The notes under the pieces were generated by a model. It was not told where the DNA came from. It ran no database searches and saw nothing but the letters and a program-made list of their open reading frames with translations. From CAVYXK01 sp963772445 (GTDB lineage Bacteria; Pseudomonadota; Alphaproteobacteria; Acetobacterales; Acetobacteraceae): 64,000 nucleotides of DNA. Positions 9,331 to 17,393 of this stretch are shown here, one piece after another. The position numbers were made by a program, and so were the translations under genes. The stretch's first letter is position 1. Each line of letters opens with the position of its first letter. The stretch is taken from contig CAVYXK010000003.1 in the NCBI GenBank assembly GCA_963772445.1, positions 1 through 64,000 on the forward strand. Reading direction: 5' to 3'.

Positions 9331-9338
9331 TAGTTTTA
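9331..9338. repeat. 8-bp target-site duplication of the ISL3 element (left copy)
   Basis: TAGTTTTA here and at 11162-11169 brackets the ISL3 element. Eight bp, AT-rich, is the expected target duplication for this family. Collapsing the copies rejoins the two parts of the SIR2-like gene. Confidence 0.8.
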
Positions 9339-9452
9339 TCACTCAGCCGGCCGGCTGGTGGATTTGTGGACAACACAAGCGCGTTGCCCACAACCCCACA
9401 GCCGCCACATCGGCAGAAGCGGAGATATCATCCGCCACCACGGCAGGCATCT

Positions 9453-9908
9453 TTACGCCTCATCGCGGCTGATCTCAGGGCCTGTCAGGAAGCGGAACAA
9501 CTTGCGGCAGGTCGTGTCGAAGGAGCGCTGCGCGGTGTCGGACTGACCATGGGAGAGCAGCGGCCCGCCATCGTCGCCGATGAGGGTGAGGACGACCTGC
9601 TTGATTGGCCGCCTCCGGAGGTCGCTGTCCATCTGCAATCGGCTGATGACCTCACCGCCGAGAGCCCAGACGTTGTCGCGGTGTCGGCGCAAGGTTTGGC
9701 GTGATAGCTGCAAGGCCAGCAGGTCGCGCAGGAACGGCTTGAAGCATTCCACCATCCGCCGGCCAGGCGGAATATCGCGCGCCTCATACGCCCAGCTGCG
9801 AGGCCACTGATCGAGGTCCGGACAACAGGTCTGCAAGGGATCGGCAGCAGCCCGTTGCGCCGGTACGCTGTCACGTCTGCCGGCAACTCCTTTGGGTCCC
9901 GCTGCCAT
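9453..9908 (-). CDS. ISL3-associated passenger protein of unknown function
   Basis: A 151-residue protein with the stretch DLDQWPRSWAYEARDIPPG, then RMVECFKPFLRDLLALQLSRQTLRRHRDN, and RSFDTTCRKLFRFLT near the end. I recall similar uncharacterised proteins encoded beside ISL3-type transposases. No catalytic motif is visible. Its putative ATG (complement of 9906-9908) overlaps the transposase ATG at 9907-9909 on the other strand, so the two genes are arranged head to head with almost no space. A later start is possible. It may be an accessory or regulatory factor of the IS. Confidence 0.6.
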   Translation of the reverse strand: MAAGPKGVAGRRDSVPAQRAAADPLQTCCPDLDQWPRSWAYEARDIPPGRRMVECFKPFLRDLLALQLSRQTLRRHRDNVWALGGEVISRLQMDSDLRRRPIKQVVLTLIGDDGGPLLSHGQSDTAQRSFDTTCRKLFRFLTGPEISRDEA

Positions 9909-11154
9909 GCGGCTGATCTCCCTGCTGAACCACTACCAGCACTTTCCTGGGTTCGTTTACGAGAAGGCGCGACATTGCGCCGAAAGCCGAACCATCGAGA
10001 TCAGCGTGCGGCCCCGCCGCGGCTCGAGACCGGTGTGCTCGGGCTGTCGCAAGCCGGCGCCGGCCTATGATCACCTGAGCCTGCGCCGGTTCGAATTCGT
10101 GCCCCTCTGGGGCTGCATGGTGGTGTTCCTCTATTGCATGCGACGGGTCGATTGCCGGGCCTGCGGCGTGCGGGTCGAAGCGGTCCCCTGGGGTGTCGGC
10201 AAGCACCAGCTGACCAAGGCCTACATGCTGTTCCTGGCGCACTGGGCGAGGAAGCTGTCCTGGCAGGAGACCGCCGGGTCGTTTCGCAGCACCTGGGACA
10301 AGGTCTGCCAGTCGGTCGAGTATGTCGTGCAGTGGGGGATCGAGCACCGGCAACTGGGGCCGATCGTGGCGATCGGCGTCGATGAGATCCAGTATGCCAG
10401 GGGACACAAATACCTGACGCTGGTCTATCAGATCGAGCAGCAGTGCACGCGCCTGCTATGGATCGGTCGCGAACGGACGGTGGAGAGCTTCGAGCAGTTC
10501 TTCACCCTGATCGGCGAACCATTGGCTGGGCAGATCGAGTTTGTGTGCTCGGACATGTGGCAGCCTTATCTGAAGGTGATTCGTGAGCGGTGCAGCCAGG
10601 CCATCCACATCCTCGATCGCTTCCATATTGTCGCCAAGATGAATGCCGCGCTGGACCAGGTGCGTGCCGCCGAGGCTCGCCGGCTGGCCCGGGACGGCTA
10701 TGAGCCAGTCTTGAAGAAGACCCGCTGGTGTGTGCTCAAGCGCAAGGCCAACCTGACCGAGCATCAACGCTTCCGCCTGCGCGATCTGCTGCGCTACAAC
10801 CTGCGGACCGTACGGGCCTATCTGCTGAAGGAGGACTTCCAGCAGTTCTGGGACTATGCTTCGCCGAGTTGGGCCGGCAAGTTCCTGGATGAATGGTGCG
10901 GTCAGGTCATGCGCTCCCGCATCGAGCCGATGAAGAAGATCGCCAGGACGCTACGCTCGCACCGCGCGCTGATCCTGAACTACTTCCGCGCCAGGAAGCA
11001 GCTCTCCAGCGGTGTGGTCGAGGGTCTGAACAACAAGGCCAAACTGACCATGCGAAAATCCTACGGGTTCCGTACCTTCCACGTCACCGAAATCGCCTTG
11101 TATCATGCACTTGGTAAGCTGCCGGAACCCAACGTCGCCCACAGATTCTTCTGA
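9907..11154 (+). CDS. ISL3-family transposase
   Basis: A protein of 415 residues. An N-terminal zinc-finger region (CSGC ... CRACG) is followed by the DDE domain with GVDEIQYARGHKYLTLVY, CSDMWQPYLKVI, a HILDRFHI motif, and the C-terminal SSGVVEGLNNKAKLTMRKSYGFR containing the catalytic Glu. The length is typical of the family and the frame is intact. It catalyses movement of the surrounding element, which has disrupted the SIR2-like gene. Confidence 0.92.
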   Translation: MRLISLLNHYQHFPGFVYEKARHCAESRTIEISVRPRRGSRPVCSGCRKPAPAYDHLSLRRFEFVPLWGCMVVFLYCMRRVDCRACGVRVEAVPWGVGKHQLTKAYMLFLAHWARKLSWQETAGSFRSTWDKVCQSVEYVVQWGIEHRQLGPIVAIGVDEIQYARGHKYLTLVYQIEQQCTRLLWIGRERTVESFEQFFTLIGEPLAGQIEFVCSDMWQPYLKVIRERCSQAIHILDRFHIVAKMNAALDQVRAAEARRLARDGYEPVLKKTRWCVLKRKANLTEHQRFRLRDLLRYNLRTVRAYLLKEDFQQFWDYASPSWAGKFLDEWCGQVMRSRIEPMKKIARTLRSHRALILNYFRARKQLSSGVVEGLNNKAKLTMRKSYGFRTFHVTEIALYHALGKLPEPNVAHRFF

Positions 11155-11161
11155 CGAGGCA

Positions 11162-11169
11162 TAGTTTTA
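11162..11169. repeat. 8-bp target-site duplication of the ISL3 element (right copy)
   Basis: This is the second TAGTTTTA, matching 9331-9338. Confidence 0.8.
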
Positions 11170-11367
11170 GAGAAAGAGAAGGACAGACGGCAAATAGGAG
11201 CTAATGGCATGGTGAACCCCGAGCACATTTGGCTAATGCCGAAACCCGTGCAGGATTTCGAACAGAGATTTCTACTCACGTCTTTGCTTCATTTGGGCGT
11301 TCGGCCCGCATGGATTGACTCTTGGAGTGCGATTGGAGATGCATTCAGAAACTTAATGGCGATATAG
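11162..11367 (+). pseudogene. SIR2-like domain protein, C-terminal part
   Basis: Starting in the right copy of the 8 bp duplication, one frame reads LEKEKDRRQIGANGMVNPEHIWLMP and continues through LHLGVRPAWIDSW to a TAG at 11365-11367. It lacks its own start. Removing the ISL3 element and one duplication copy puts it in frame with GVYRGLV at the left edge, so it is the original C-terminus of the SIR2-like protein. The composition matches the left part. It converges on the AbiJ-like gene 14 bp away. Confidence 0.7.
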
Positions 11368-11381
11368 CGGACTACTGCGAC

Positions 11382-12278
11382 TTATGCTTTGGTCTTCAGC
11401 AGACCGGCTAAACGGGCTTTATGGATCATATATGACACGAATGCCGCACAGGCCCCGATCATGAAAAGTGCGTCAGCTTCATCGACACGAGCCTGAGGGT
11501 CGTCCAAGAGTGGGTGGCGGATTCCCTTCTCGTCGCTTGTATAGCCGTAAATGGACAAGAACCCCTTCTTCAGGGCTCCATGTATACCAAATGATTTTTC
11601 GAGCTTGGCTAAAGCTCCGCTTAGTTCGCCCGACGGCGCAAGAGTTCGAGCAACAGACTCTACCGCATGGATGCTTTCGCGAATGCTAGAAGCATAGCTT
11701 CCGGAGGTAAGGTCGGAACCTGCTGTATGAAGGTGACTGCGTGCGCCCTGGAATTCAGTTGCGGCAAGATCGACAAACGCACGTTCGAGCGTTGCTCGCT
11801 CAACTTCCGACGAAATCGGGGTAATCGTCTTTTCGTCGAGCACACGGTAGGCGGCTCGACAAGTCGACAGAGCGCGATCGATCTCCTCTGCAAACCCATG
11901 CGGGCAATTCTGATGGCGAAGGACGAATTGCAAGAACCCGAATACCTTTAAATAGTCTCCGGCAGAGAAAATGTTCTTTGTTTGTTTGTAAAGATCATTG
12001 GCGTTGTTCTCAAAATCGTCGGCCATCTTGTGATCACGGAAAACGTGCTTCGCGAAAAGAATATTTGCCCACATGGGGCCGAGGGTCGAGATACCGTGAG
12101 GTCTGCCTATTGTATCTCTTGCGAGGCTTTGATGAACAACCTGCCACAGGAGCGCCCGAAGCTCACTAGACAACTCCTTGGGCTGGAGTTGCGTCGGCAG
12201 CGGCTCCGCGCCTTCCGCTTGCTCAAAAGTCAAACGTCGGCGGTCTGCGTATGGATCAGCGGCGGGTTTTTTGGTCAT
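11382..12278 (-). CDS. AbiJ-like abortive infection protein (AbiJ-NTD4 + HEPN-like C-terminus)
   Basis: A 298-residue intact protein. The N-terminal part (LTFEQAEGAEPLPTQLQ, SSELRALLWQVVHQS, FEDNANDLY-type segments) resembles the AbiJ N-terminal domain class 4. The C-terminal part (SYASSIRESIHAVESVARTL, GALKKGFLSIYGYTSDEKGIRH) resembles the AbiJ/HEPN-like helical domain that ends many phage-abortive proteins. Proteins of this type are thought to cause growth arrest on phage infection. It is convergent with the broken SIR2-like gene, so the two formed a small defence cluster. GC content is lower than core genes, consistent with transfer. Confidence 0.7.
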   Translation of the reverse strand: MTKKPAADPYADRRRLTFEQAEGAEPLPTQLQPKELSSELRALLWQVVHQSLARDTIGRPHGISTLGPMWANILFAKHVFRDHKMADDFENNANDLYKQTKNIFSAGDYLKVFGFLQFVLRHQNCPHGFAEEIDRALSTCRAAYRVLDEKTITPISSEVERATLERAFVDLAATEFQGARSHLHTAGSDLTSGSYASSIRESIHAVESVARTLAPSGELSGALAKLEKSFGIHGALKKGFLSIYGYTSDEKGIRHPLLDDPQARVDEADALFMIGACAAFVSYMIHKARLAGLLKTKA

Positions 12279-12389
12279 CGGGCATTAACCTACATCTTGC
12301 GCCTAATGGCGTGACGTGCGGCACCCGATTGCGGCAACCGGCCTGACGGCCGGAATGGGCCGGCCGGTGAACCCTCCCGCAAAGGGGGG

Positions 12390-13281
12390 TTAGCGTTCCA
12401 GAGCGGGGCGGTCCCAATTCCCCAGGGTCGCGGCAGCTTCGTAGGTGCTTTGCAGGAACGCGAGCAGGGTCTCGTCCGGGGAGCCCGCCTCGCGGACCGC
12501 GTCGTAGGGCAGTATGAATTGGCCCAGGCCGCGGTCATAGAAGGCGGCGTTGGGCCGCACGGGGGCGTCGGGGAAGCCGTCCGGTTCGGGATAGGCGTAG
12601 GGACTAGAAGGCTGGCTGCTCGATGCCGTCGCCGCCCGGCCAGAAGCCGCAACTGCTGACCTCGTGCGAGTAGGCTTCGCGGGTGATGGGGTCGGCGGTC
12701 GGTTTCGATGGCGCCGGGCGGCCGGAGAAGCGGGTCACGGCGAGATCGAAGCTGCCCCAGAAGAAATGCACCGGGCTGACCTTGCCGATGAAACGCGCGC
12801 GGAACGAGGTGAAGACGCGATCCGCCTGGACCAGGATTCGCCAGAAGCGGTGTGCGTGGTCGGGGACGTAGGCAGCGTGCTGGTTGTCTGATTCAAAGGC
12901 GATCGGGTTCGGGATCTCGACCGGTGTGGTCCAGATGTGAACGGGGAGGCCGAGTGCCTGCATCCGCTCCATGACCGTGCCGTAGAACTCGGCGACGCTT
13001 TGTGGTTGCAGGGGGAACGACTCGGTTGCGCCGTCGCTGGTCTGGATGATCAGGCGGTGATCGATGAAGTCGAAGTCGATCTGGAAGGTGCGTGTGCCGT
13101 AGGGGATGGGCGAGGTGGTCAGGCCTCGGCAGGTGACGTAGAGCGGCACCTCCCACCAGTGGTTGATCAGCGGCGCCTGGGAGAGACGGATCTTGCCGAT
13201 CACCTGCGTCCACATGTGCAGCGTGGCGTAGGTGTTACGCCATTCGTCCAGCGGCAGGGTGGGCCATGCGGTTTCGGTCAT
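12390..13281 (-). pseudogene. DUF5996 family protein with stop codon and frameshift near the C-terminus
   Basis: From ATG 13281 the frame (MTETAWPTLPLDEWRNTYATLHMWTQ, ... VHFFWGSFDLAVTRFSGR ... SCGFWPGG) matches DUF5996, a family of unknown function about 300 aa long. It stops at TAG right after EQPAF (about 12606). The next frame immediately continues with the expected ending YAYPEPDGFPDAPVRPNAAFYD ... GNWDRPALER, to TAA at 12390-12392. A TAC/TAT-to-TAG change plus one extra C within six bases explains the break. The closeness of two lesions suggests one mutational or sequencing event. Confidence 0.75.
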
Positions 13282-13291
13282 GTGTGAGCGC

Positions 13292-13657
13292 TCAGGTTCG
13301 CGTCAGGAGTTCGAGCAGGTGGCGGTTTGGATCGCGGAAATAGACGCCTCGGCCGCCGTGCCAATTGTTCAGCTCTTTGTTCTCGGTGTGCCAGGGATCG
13401 CTGCCGTACGGGATGCTGGCGGCTTGCACGCGCTTGAGGATGGCGTCGAATTCCGCGTCATCGACGTGGAACGCGTAATGGTGGGGTTCAAAGGTTTCGG
13501 CGTTGTCGAAGTCGAGGGTGAGGGTCGGGTTGACCTGCACCGGTGCGAAATGGCCCTGCGGGCCGTCGTAAGTCAGACCGAAGATGTCGGCGAAGAACTT
13601 CGCCGAGGCGGCCTTGTCGTGGGCGGGAACGATGGTGTGGTTGAGTGTGATGGCCAT
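13292..13657 (-). CDS. VOC family (glyoxalase-like) protein
   Basis: A 121-residue single-domain protein beginning MAITLNHTIVPAHDKAASAKFFADIFGL. It contains the two beta-alpha-beta-beta-beta halves of the vicinal oxygen chelate fold, with HHYAFHVDD and a C-terminal GGRGVYFRDPNRHLLELLT that carries the expected metal-ligand Glu. The start at 13657 is chosen over a very long upstream frame that merely runs antisense through the neighbouring operon. Substrate unknown. It lies 10 bp downstream of, and in the same direction as, the DUF5996 gene. Confidence 0.85.
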   Translation of the reverse strand: MAITLNHTIVPAHDKAASAKFFADIFGLTYDGPQGHFAPVQVNPTLTLDFDNAETFEPHHYAFHVDDAEFDAILKRVQAASIPYGSDPWHTENKELNNWHGGRGVYFRDPNRHLLELLTRT

Positions 13658-13837
13658 GGCTGCGACCTTCCTTGCCGGCATGGGTGGACGGGCACGGGTT
13701 TGATCTGCGCTGTCGGGTGACGTGATGCAAGGGCGGCCATCCGTCGGCGGCGGCGTATCGCAGGGATTGCCGGCAAAACCGGGTGGTTCCCACGAATTGC
13801 CTAAAGTGGTTCTATCGGGGGCAACCGGCGCGCGACT

Positions 13838-15127
13838 ATGCTGATTGCGCCATGCGCCGAAATGGGAGGGGCCTCCATGTACATCGTTGGCGAGGAGGAG
13901 ATTGAGGCGATTGCCCGGGTCATCCGCTCCGGCGCGCTGTTCCGCTACAGCCCGGACAGCGAATGCGACCGGTTCGAGGCGCGGTATGCCAACTACCTCG
14001 GCTGCAAGCATTTCGCCCTCGCCGCCAGCGGTAGCAACGCGCTGGCCGCCGCGATGACGGCGGTAGGGTTGGGCCCCGGCGACGAGGTGATCATCCCGGC
14101 CCATACCTACATGGCGACCGCGACGTCCGTGCTCTCGGTCGGTGCGATCCCGGTCATCGTCGAGATCGACGAGAGCCTGACGATCGATCCGGCGGCCTTC
14201 GAGGCCGCGATCGGGCCCCGGACGAAGGCTGTCATCCCGGTCCATATGTGGGGTGCCGCGTGCGACATGGACGCGATCACGGCAATTGCCAGCAGGCACG
14301 GACTGATCGTCATCGAAGATGCGTGCCAGGGAGTGGGCGGCGGCTACGCCGGTCGCAAGTTCGGCAGCATCGGCCATCTCGGCGCGTTCAGCTTCAACTA
14401 CTTCAAGAACATGACCTGCGGCGAAGGCGGCGGCGTGGCGGTCAACGACGATGCGCTCGCGGCGCGGGTGCGCTGCGCCATCGACCCGTGTCATTTCTAC
14501 TGGCAGGGCCGCAATGAGGCGCTGAAGCCGTTTTCGGGCAACGGCGCGCGGGCCTCCGAGCTGATGGGGGCGATGCTGAACGTGCAACTCGACCGGCTGG
14601 ATGGGATGATCGGGGCGATGCGGCGCGAGCGGCGCCAAATTCTCGAAGGAATTGCGCCGCTCCGCAATCTTGGCCTGCGCGTGGCGCCGATGAACAGCCC
14701 GGACGACGATTGTGCGACGCAGGTCATGCTGAGCCTGCCTTCGGCAGAGAGCGCGGAGCGGTTCGTCGAGGTGTTCCCGAGCGTAATCGCCGGAAAGACG
14801 GGGCGACACAACTACACGGAGTGGGATCAGGTGCTGATGGGCCTCGGTGCGGCGCACGGGGCGATGAACCCGTTCGAGATGCCGGCCAACGCCGAGTGCC
14901 GGCGAAACTATTCGAAGGACATGTGCACTAAATCGCTGCAGATACTGAACCGCACGGTCATGGTGGGAACTCACCCGCTGCATACCGAGCAGGACGTTGC
15001 GGACATCGTTCACAACATCGGCGAGGCGGCGCGGGTGGTGTTCGCCGGTCTGCCGAGGCATGAAGCCGACATCCGCAATCCGAAGGCGGTGGACGGGCAA
15101 AAGTTCGACATGCAGGTGAGCGCGTGA
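13838..15127 (+). CDS. DegT/DnrJ/EryC1/StrS family PLP aminotransferase
   Basis: A protein of about 429 aa with the fold-type-I sugar aminotransferase pattern: IRSGALFRYSPDSECDRFEARYANYLG, GSNALAAAM, VIIPAHTYMATATS, the conserved Asp in IVIEDACQGVGGGY, and the PLP Lys in FNYFKNMTCGEGGG. Such enzymes transaminate keto-sugars or keto-inositols. ATG 13877 has a strong GGAGGGG upstream and may be the true start (MYIVGEEEIEAI). It is the first gene of an apparent operon with an ABC importer and a carbohydrate deacetylase, suggesting a catabolic role on an imported amino sugar or cyclitol. Confidence 0.85.
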   Translation: MLIAPCAEMGGASMYIVGEEEIEAIARVIRSGALFRYSPDSECDRFEARYANYLGCKHFALAASGSNALAAAMTAVGLGPGDEVIIPAHTYMATATSVLSVGAIPVIVEIDESLTIDPAAFEAAIGPRTKAVIPVHMWGAACDMDAITAIASRHGLIVIEDACQGVGGGYAGRKFGSIGHLGAFSFNYFKNMTCGEGGGVAVNDDALAARVRCAIDPCHFYWQGRNEALKPFSGNGARASELMGAMLNVQLDRLDGMIGAMRRERRQILEGIAPLRNLGLRVAPMNSPDDDCATQVMLSLPSAESAERFVEVFPSVIAGKTGRHNYTEWDQVLMGLGAAHGAMNPFEMPANAECRRNYSKDMCTKSLQILNRTVMVGTHPLHTEQDVADIVHNIGEAARVVFAGLPRHEADIRNPKAVDGQKFDMQVSA

Positions 15128-15163
15128 GATAATCGAAGAACCAAAACAAGGGAGGGGCAGAAG

Positions 15164-16150
15164 ATGCGTGCGCGTGGACTCCGACGCTCGACAGGACGGA
15201 CTTGGTGGTTGGCGGCTTGTGCTGCGGTCGCGCTGCTCGGTGCTGCCGGGCGGGCGAAGGCGGATGAGCACCCGACCAGCATTTATTTCGTCGGCTGCGC
15301 GGCGCCGACCGGGTTTCACGGCTATCTGGCGCGCGGGGCCGCGGAGGCAGGTCGGAACCTCGGCGTCAAGGTGACCTATATCTACCCCGACCAACTGACC
15401 ATTCCCAACCAGGTCGAGAAGATCGAAGAAGCGATCGCGGCGAAGGCCGACGGCATCGCGCTGTGCGCCTTTGCCGAGGACGCCGCGTATGCCGAGGTGG
15501 TTGCCCGCGCCAAGGAGGCCGGGATTGCGTTCGGCAGTGCTGCCGCGCCCCCGTCCGGTTCGTCGATCCGCAAGCCCGATGATATTTTCCTGTTCCGCAC
15601 TGGCTCCGACGAGTGGGCGGCGGGCGTGCTGACGGCGCAGCGGCTGATGAAGATGGGCGTGAAGGGGCGGGTGCTGGTCGGTGATCAGCAGCCGGGCGAC
15701 GCGACCTGCCGCCAGCGTGCCGATGCCGAGATCAAGACTCTCAAGGACGCCGGCATCACGGCGGATTTCCTCGAGCTCACCATGGACCCGGGCCAGCAGT
15801 CGGAGGCGATCTTCAACTATCTGCGGCTGCATCCCGACACCCAGGCGGCCACCAGTATCTGCGACGTGATCGACGGCTTCCTGTCGGCCAAGGCAGATAG
15901 CGGGCGGAAGAATCTGATCCTGACGGGCTATGACATCGTGGCCCAGTCGCTGGCCGCGATCGAGGACGGGCGGCAGGCGTTCACGATCGATCAACAGCAG
16001 TTCTGGCGGGGCTACATGCCGGTGCTGTTGCTCACTCACTACATCAAGTACGGGCTGATCGAGGCCAACTACTTCCTGACTGGGCCGACGGTCGTGGACG
16101 CGTCGAACGTCAAGCGCGTCGCGGCGCTGGTCAAGGCAGGCTATCGCTGA
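15164..16150 (+). CDS. Sugar ABC transporter periplasmic substrate-binding protein
   Basis: 328 aa with a signal peptide (basic start, then WWLAACAAVALLGAAGRAKA) and a periplasmic-binding-protein type I fold: SIYFVGCAAPTGFHGYLARGA, IEEAIAAKADGIALC, GRVLVGDQQPGDATC, and AFTIDQQQFWRGYMPVLLL. It is similar to the ribose/xylose binder class. GGGAGGGG precedes the ATG. It captures the substrate for the permease and ATPase encoded downstream. The ligand cannot be read from sequence, but neighbouring aminotransferase and deacetylase genes hint at an amino or N-acetylated sugar. Confidence 0.88.
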   Translation: MRARGLRRSTGRTWWLAACAAVALLGAAGRAKADEHPTSIYFVGCAAPTGFHGYLARGAAEAGRNLGVKVTYIYPDQLTIPNQVEKIEEAIAAKADGIALCAFAEDAAYAEVVARAKEAGIAFGSAAAPPSGSSIRKPDDIFLFRTGSDEWAAGVLTAQRLMKMGVKGRVLVGDQQPGDATCRQRADAEIKTLKDAGITADFLELTMDPGQQSEAIFNYLRLHPDTQAATSICDVIDGFLSAKADSGRKNLILTGYDIVAQSLAAIEDGRQAFTIDQQQFWRGYMPVLLLTHYIKYGLIEANYFLTGPTVVDASNVKRVAALVKAGYR

Positions 16151-16226
16151 GTTGACGGAGGTCCCGGGGGGCGACGCGTCCGCCCTCCGGTGCGGCTCCG
16201 CTCATCGCCTTCGGTGAGGGTCCGGA

Positions 16227-17393
16227 ATGGCGAAGGGTCCCGGCCAGAGCGTGATGTCTACACGTCCCGTGCGGCATGCCGTCTATGGGGAAGCGATTCG
16301 CCGCTTCATGCTGCGTCCTGAGGCGACGTCGCTTGCTGCGGTGGTGATCCTCTACGTTGTGTTCACAGCGCTCAACCCGGAGCTGTTCCCGACCAAGCTA
16401 ACCTATGTCAGCGTGATGGCGGTTGCCTCGGAGCTTGGCATCATCAGCATCGGGGTCACGCTGTTGATGATCGGCGGACATTTCGACCTGTCGGTTGGAG
16501 CGGTGCTGGGGCTGACCTCATACGTCGCGGTGGTGCTGATGCGCGACCATGGGGCGCCACCGGTCATCGCGGCCGCGGCGGCGGTGCTGGTCGGGGCGGC
16601 GCTGGGAGCGATCAACGGGGCGCTGGTGGTGCGGTTCCGCATCCACTCCTTTGTCGTGACCCTTGGAACCATGCTGATCTGGCGCGGCGTGGTGATTGCG
16701 CTGACCGGCGGGTTCCCGATGATGGTCGCGATCCCGACGGAGTTCAAGGACATCATGTCGGGCCCGCTGCTCGGCGGGTTCCGCATGTCGATGGTCTGGT
16801 TCTTCCTGATTGGCGCGGTTGGAACCTTCCTGCTGTCGCGCACGCGGTTCGGCAACTGGGTGCAGGCGCGCGGGCAGAACGAGCAGGCAGCGCGCAATCT
16901 CGGCGTTCCCGTCGATCGGGTCACGGTCATATTGTTCATGCTGACCTCTGCGCTGGGCGCCGTTTCCGGGGTGATCCAGGTGGCACGTTTCTCCTCGGTG
17001 GACGCGCTGCGGGGGGAAGGGATGGAATTGCAGGCGGTGGCGGTCACGGTGATCGGCGGCACCTTGCTTTCCGGCGGCTATGGCAGTGTCGTCGGTACGG
17101 TGTTGGGGGCGATTACGTTCGGAATGATACAGGTGGGGCTGGTACTCGCGGGGGCTCCGGGGCACTTTTTCAAGACGCTGACTGGCGCAATCGTGGTTGG
17201 GGCGGTGATCCTGAACACCGCAGTCGCGCGGCGCATGGCGCGTTCCCGGCCGCTGGCCGGCTTCCAGCGCAGCAGCGAAGCCGCCGATGCCGCGATCGTC
17301 GCTGTTATGCGTGCCGATGGCGGCAGCGATGGAGCGGCGGTTCCGGCCGAGCGGATCGGCGGCTTTGGTGTGCGGGAGGAGCGGGCGCCATGA
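16227..17393 (+). CDS. Sugar ABC transporter permease
   Basis: 388 aa, very hydrophobic, with about nine or ten membrane segments and the RbsC/XylH-type signatures GVTLLMIGGHFDLSVGAVLGL, INGALVVRFRIHSFVVTLGTM, NEQAARNLGVPVDRV and VIGGTLLSGGYGSVVGTVLGA. It forms the channel of the importer in the inner membrane. A 76 bp gap with a G-rich palindromic segment separates it from the binding-protein gene. Its stop overlaps the ATPase start by 4 bp (ATGA). The cytoplasmic C-terminal tail is unusually long. Confidence 0.9.
   Translation: MAKGPGQSVMSTRPVRHAVYGEAIRRFMLRPEATSLAAVVILYVVFTALNPELFPTKLTYVSVMAVASELGIISIGVTLLMIGGHFDLSVGAVLGLTSYVAVVLMRDHGAPPVIAAAAAVLVGAALGAINGALVVRFRIHSFVVTLGTMLIWRGVVIALTGGFPMMVAIPTEFKDIMSGPLLGGFRMSMVWFFLIGAVGTFLLSRTRFGNWVQARGQNEQAARNLGVPVDRVTVILFMLTSALGAVSGVIQVARFSSVDALRGEGMELQAVAVTVIGGTLLSGGYGSVVGTVLGAITFGMIQVGLVLAGAPGHFFKTLTGAIVVGAVILNTAVARRMARSRPLAGFQRSSEAADAAIVAVMRADGGSDGAAVPAERIGGFGVREERAP

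Larger units (their letters stand above)
8444..9338 (+). pseudogene. SIR2-like domain protein, N-terminal and central part
   Basis: The translated frame shows SIR2 hallmarks: CVGAGISRGIAPTW for NAD binding, AVLSFNADTFLE, IYHCHGSI with the catalytic-type His, and AFAGLSMSDANI. Such SIR2-like domains are typical of NAD-depleting anti-phage proteins. The 5' end abuts the IS4 target duplication and no start is visible. The segment LLADGV is in another frame, and one extra T in the T-run at about 8470 would restore LLADGVFCVGAGISR. Near 9310 a G-run is one base short, and the proper frame then reads GVYRGLVLEKEKDRR across the ISL3 insertion to the C-terminus at 11162-11367. GC content is visibly lower than in core genes. 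Confidence 0.75.
9339..11161 (+). mobile_element. ISL3-family insertion sequence
   Basis: A 1,823 bp element between two copies of TAGTTTTA. It contains an intact ISL3 transposase on the plus strand and a divergent passenger gene on the minus strand. The ends show only weak inverted similarity, so the boundary call rests on the 8 bp duplication and the interrupted SIR2-like gene. With an intact transposase it may still be mobile. Confidence 0.8.

Noticed and set aside
13292..16039. Minus-strand open frame of 915 codons
   Set aside because: Only its last 121 codons (13292-13657) are a gene (VOC protein). The rest runs antisense through the aminotransferase and binding-protein genes and has arginine/histidine-rich shadow composition.
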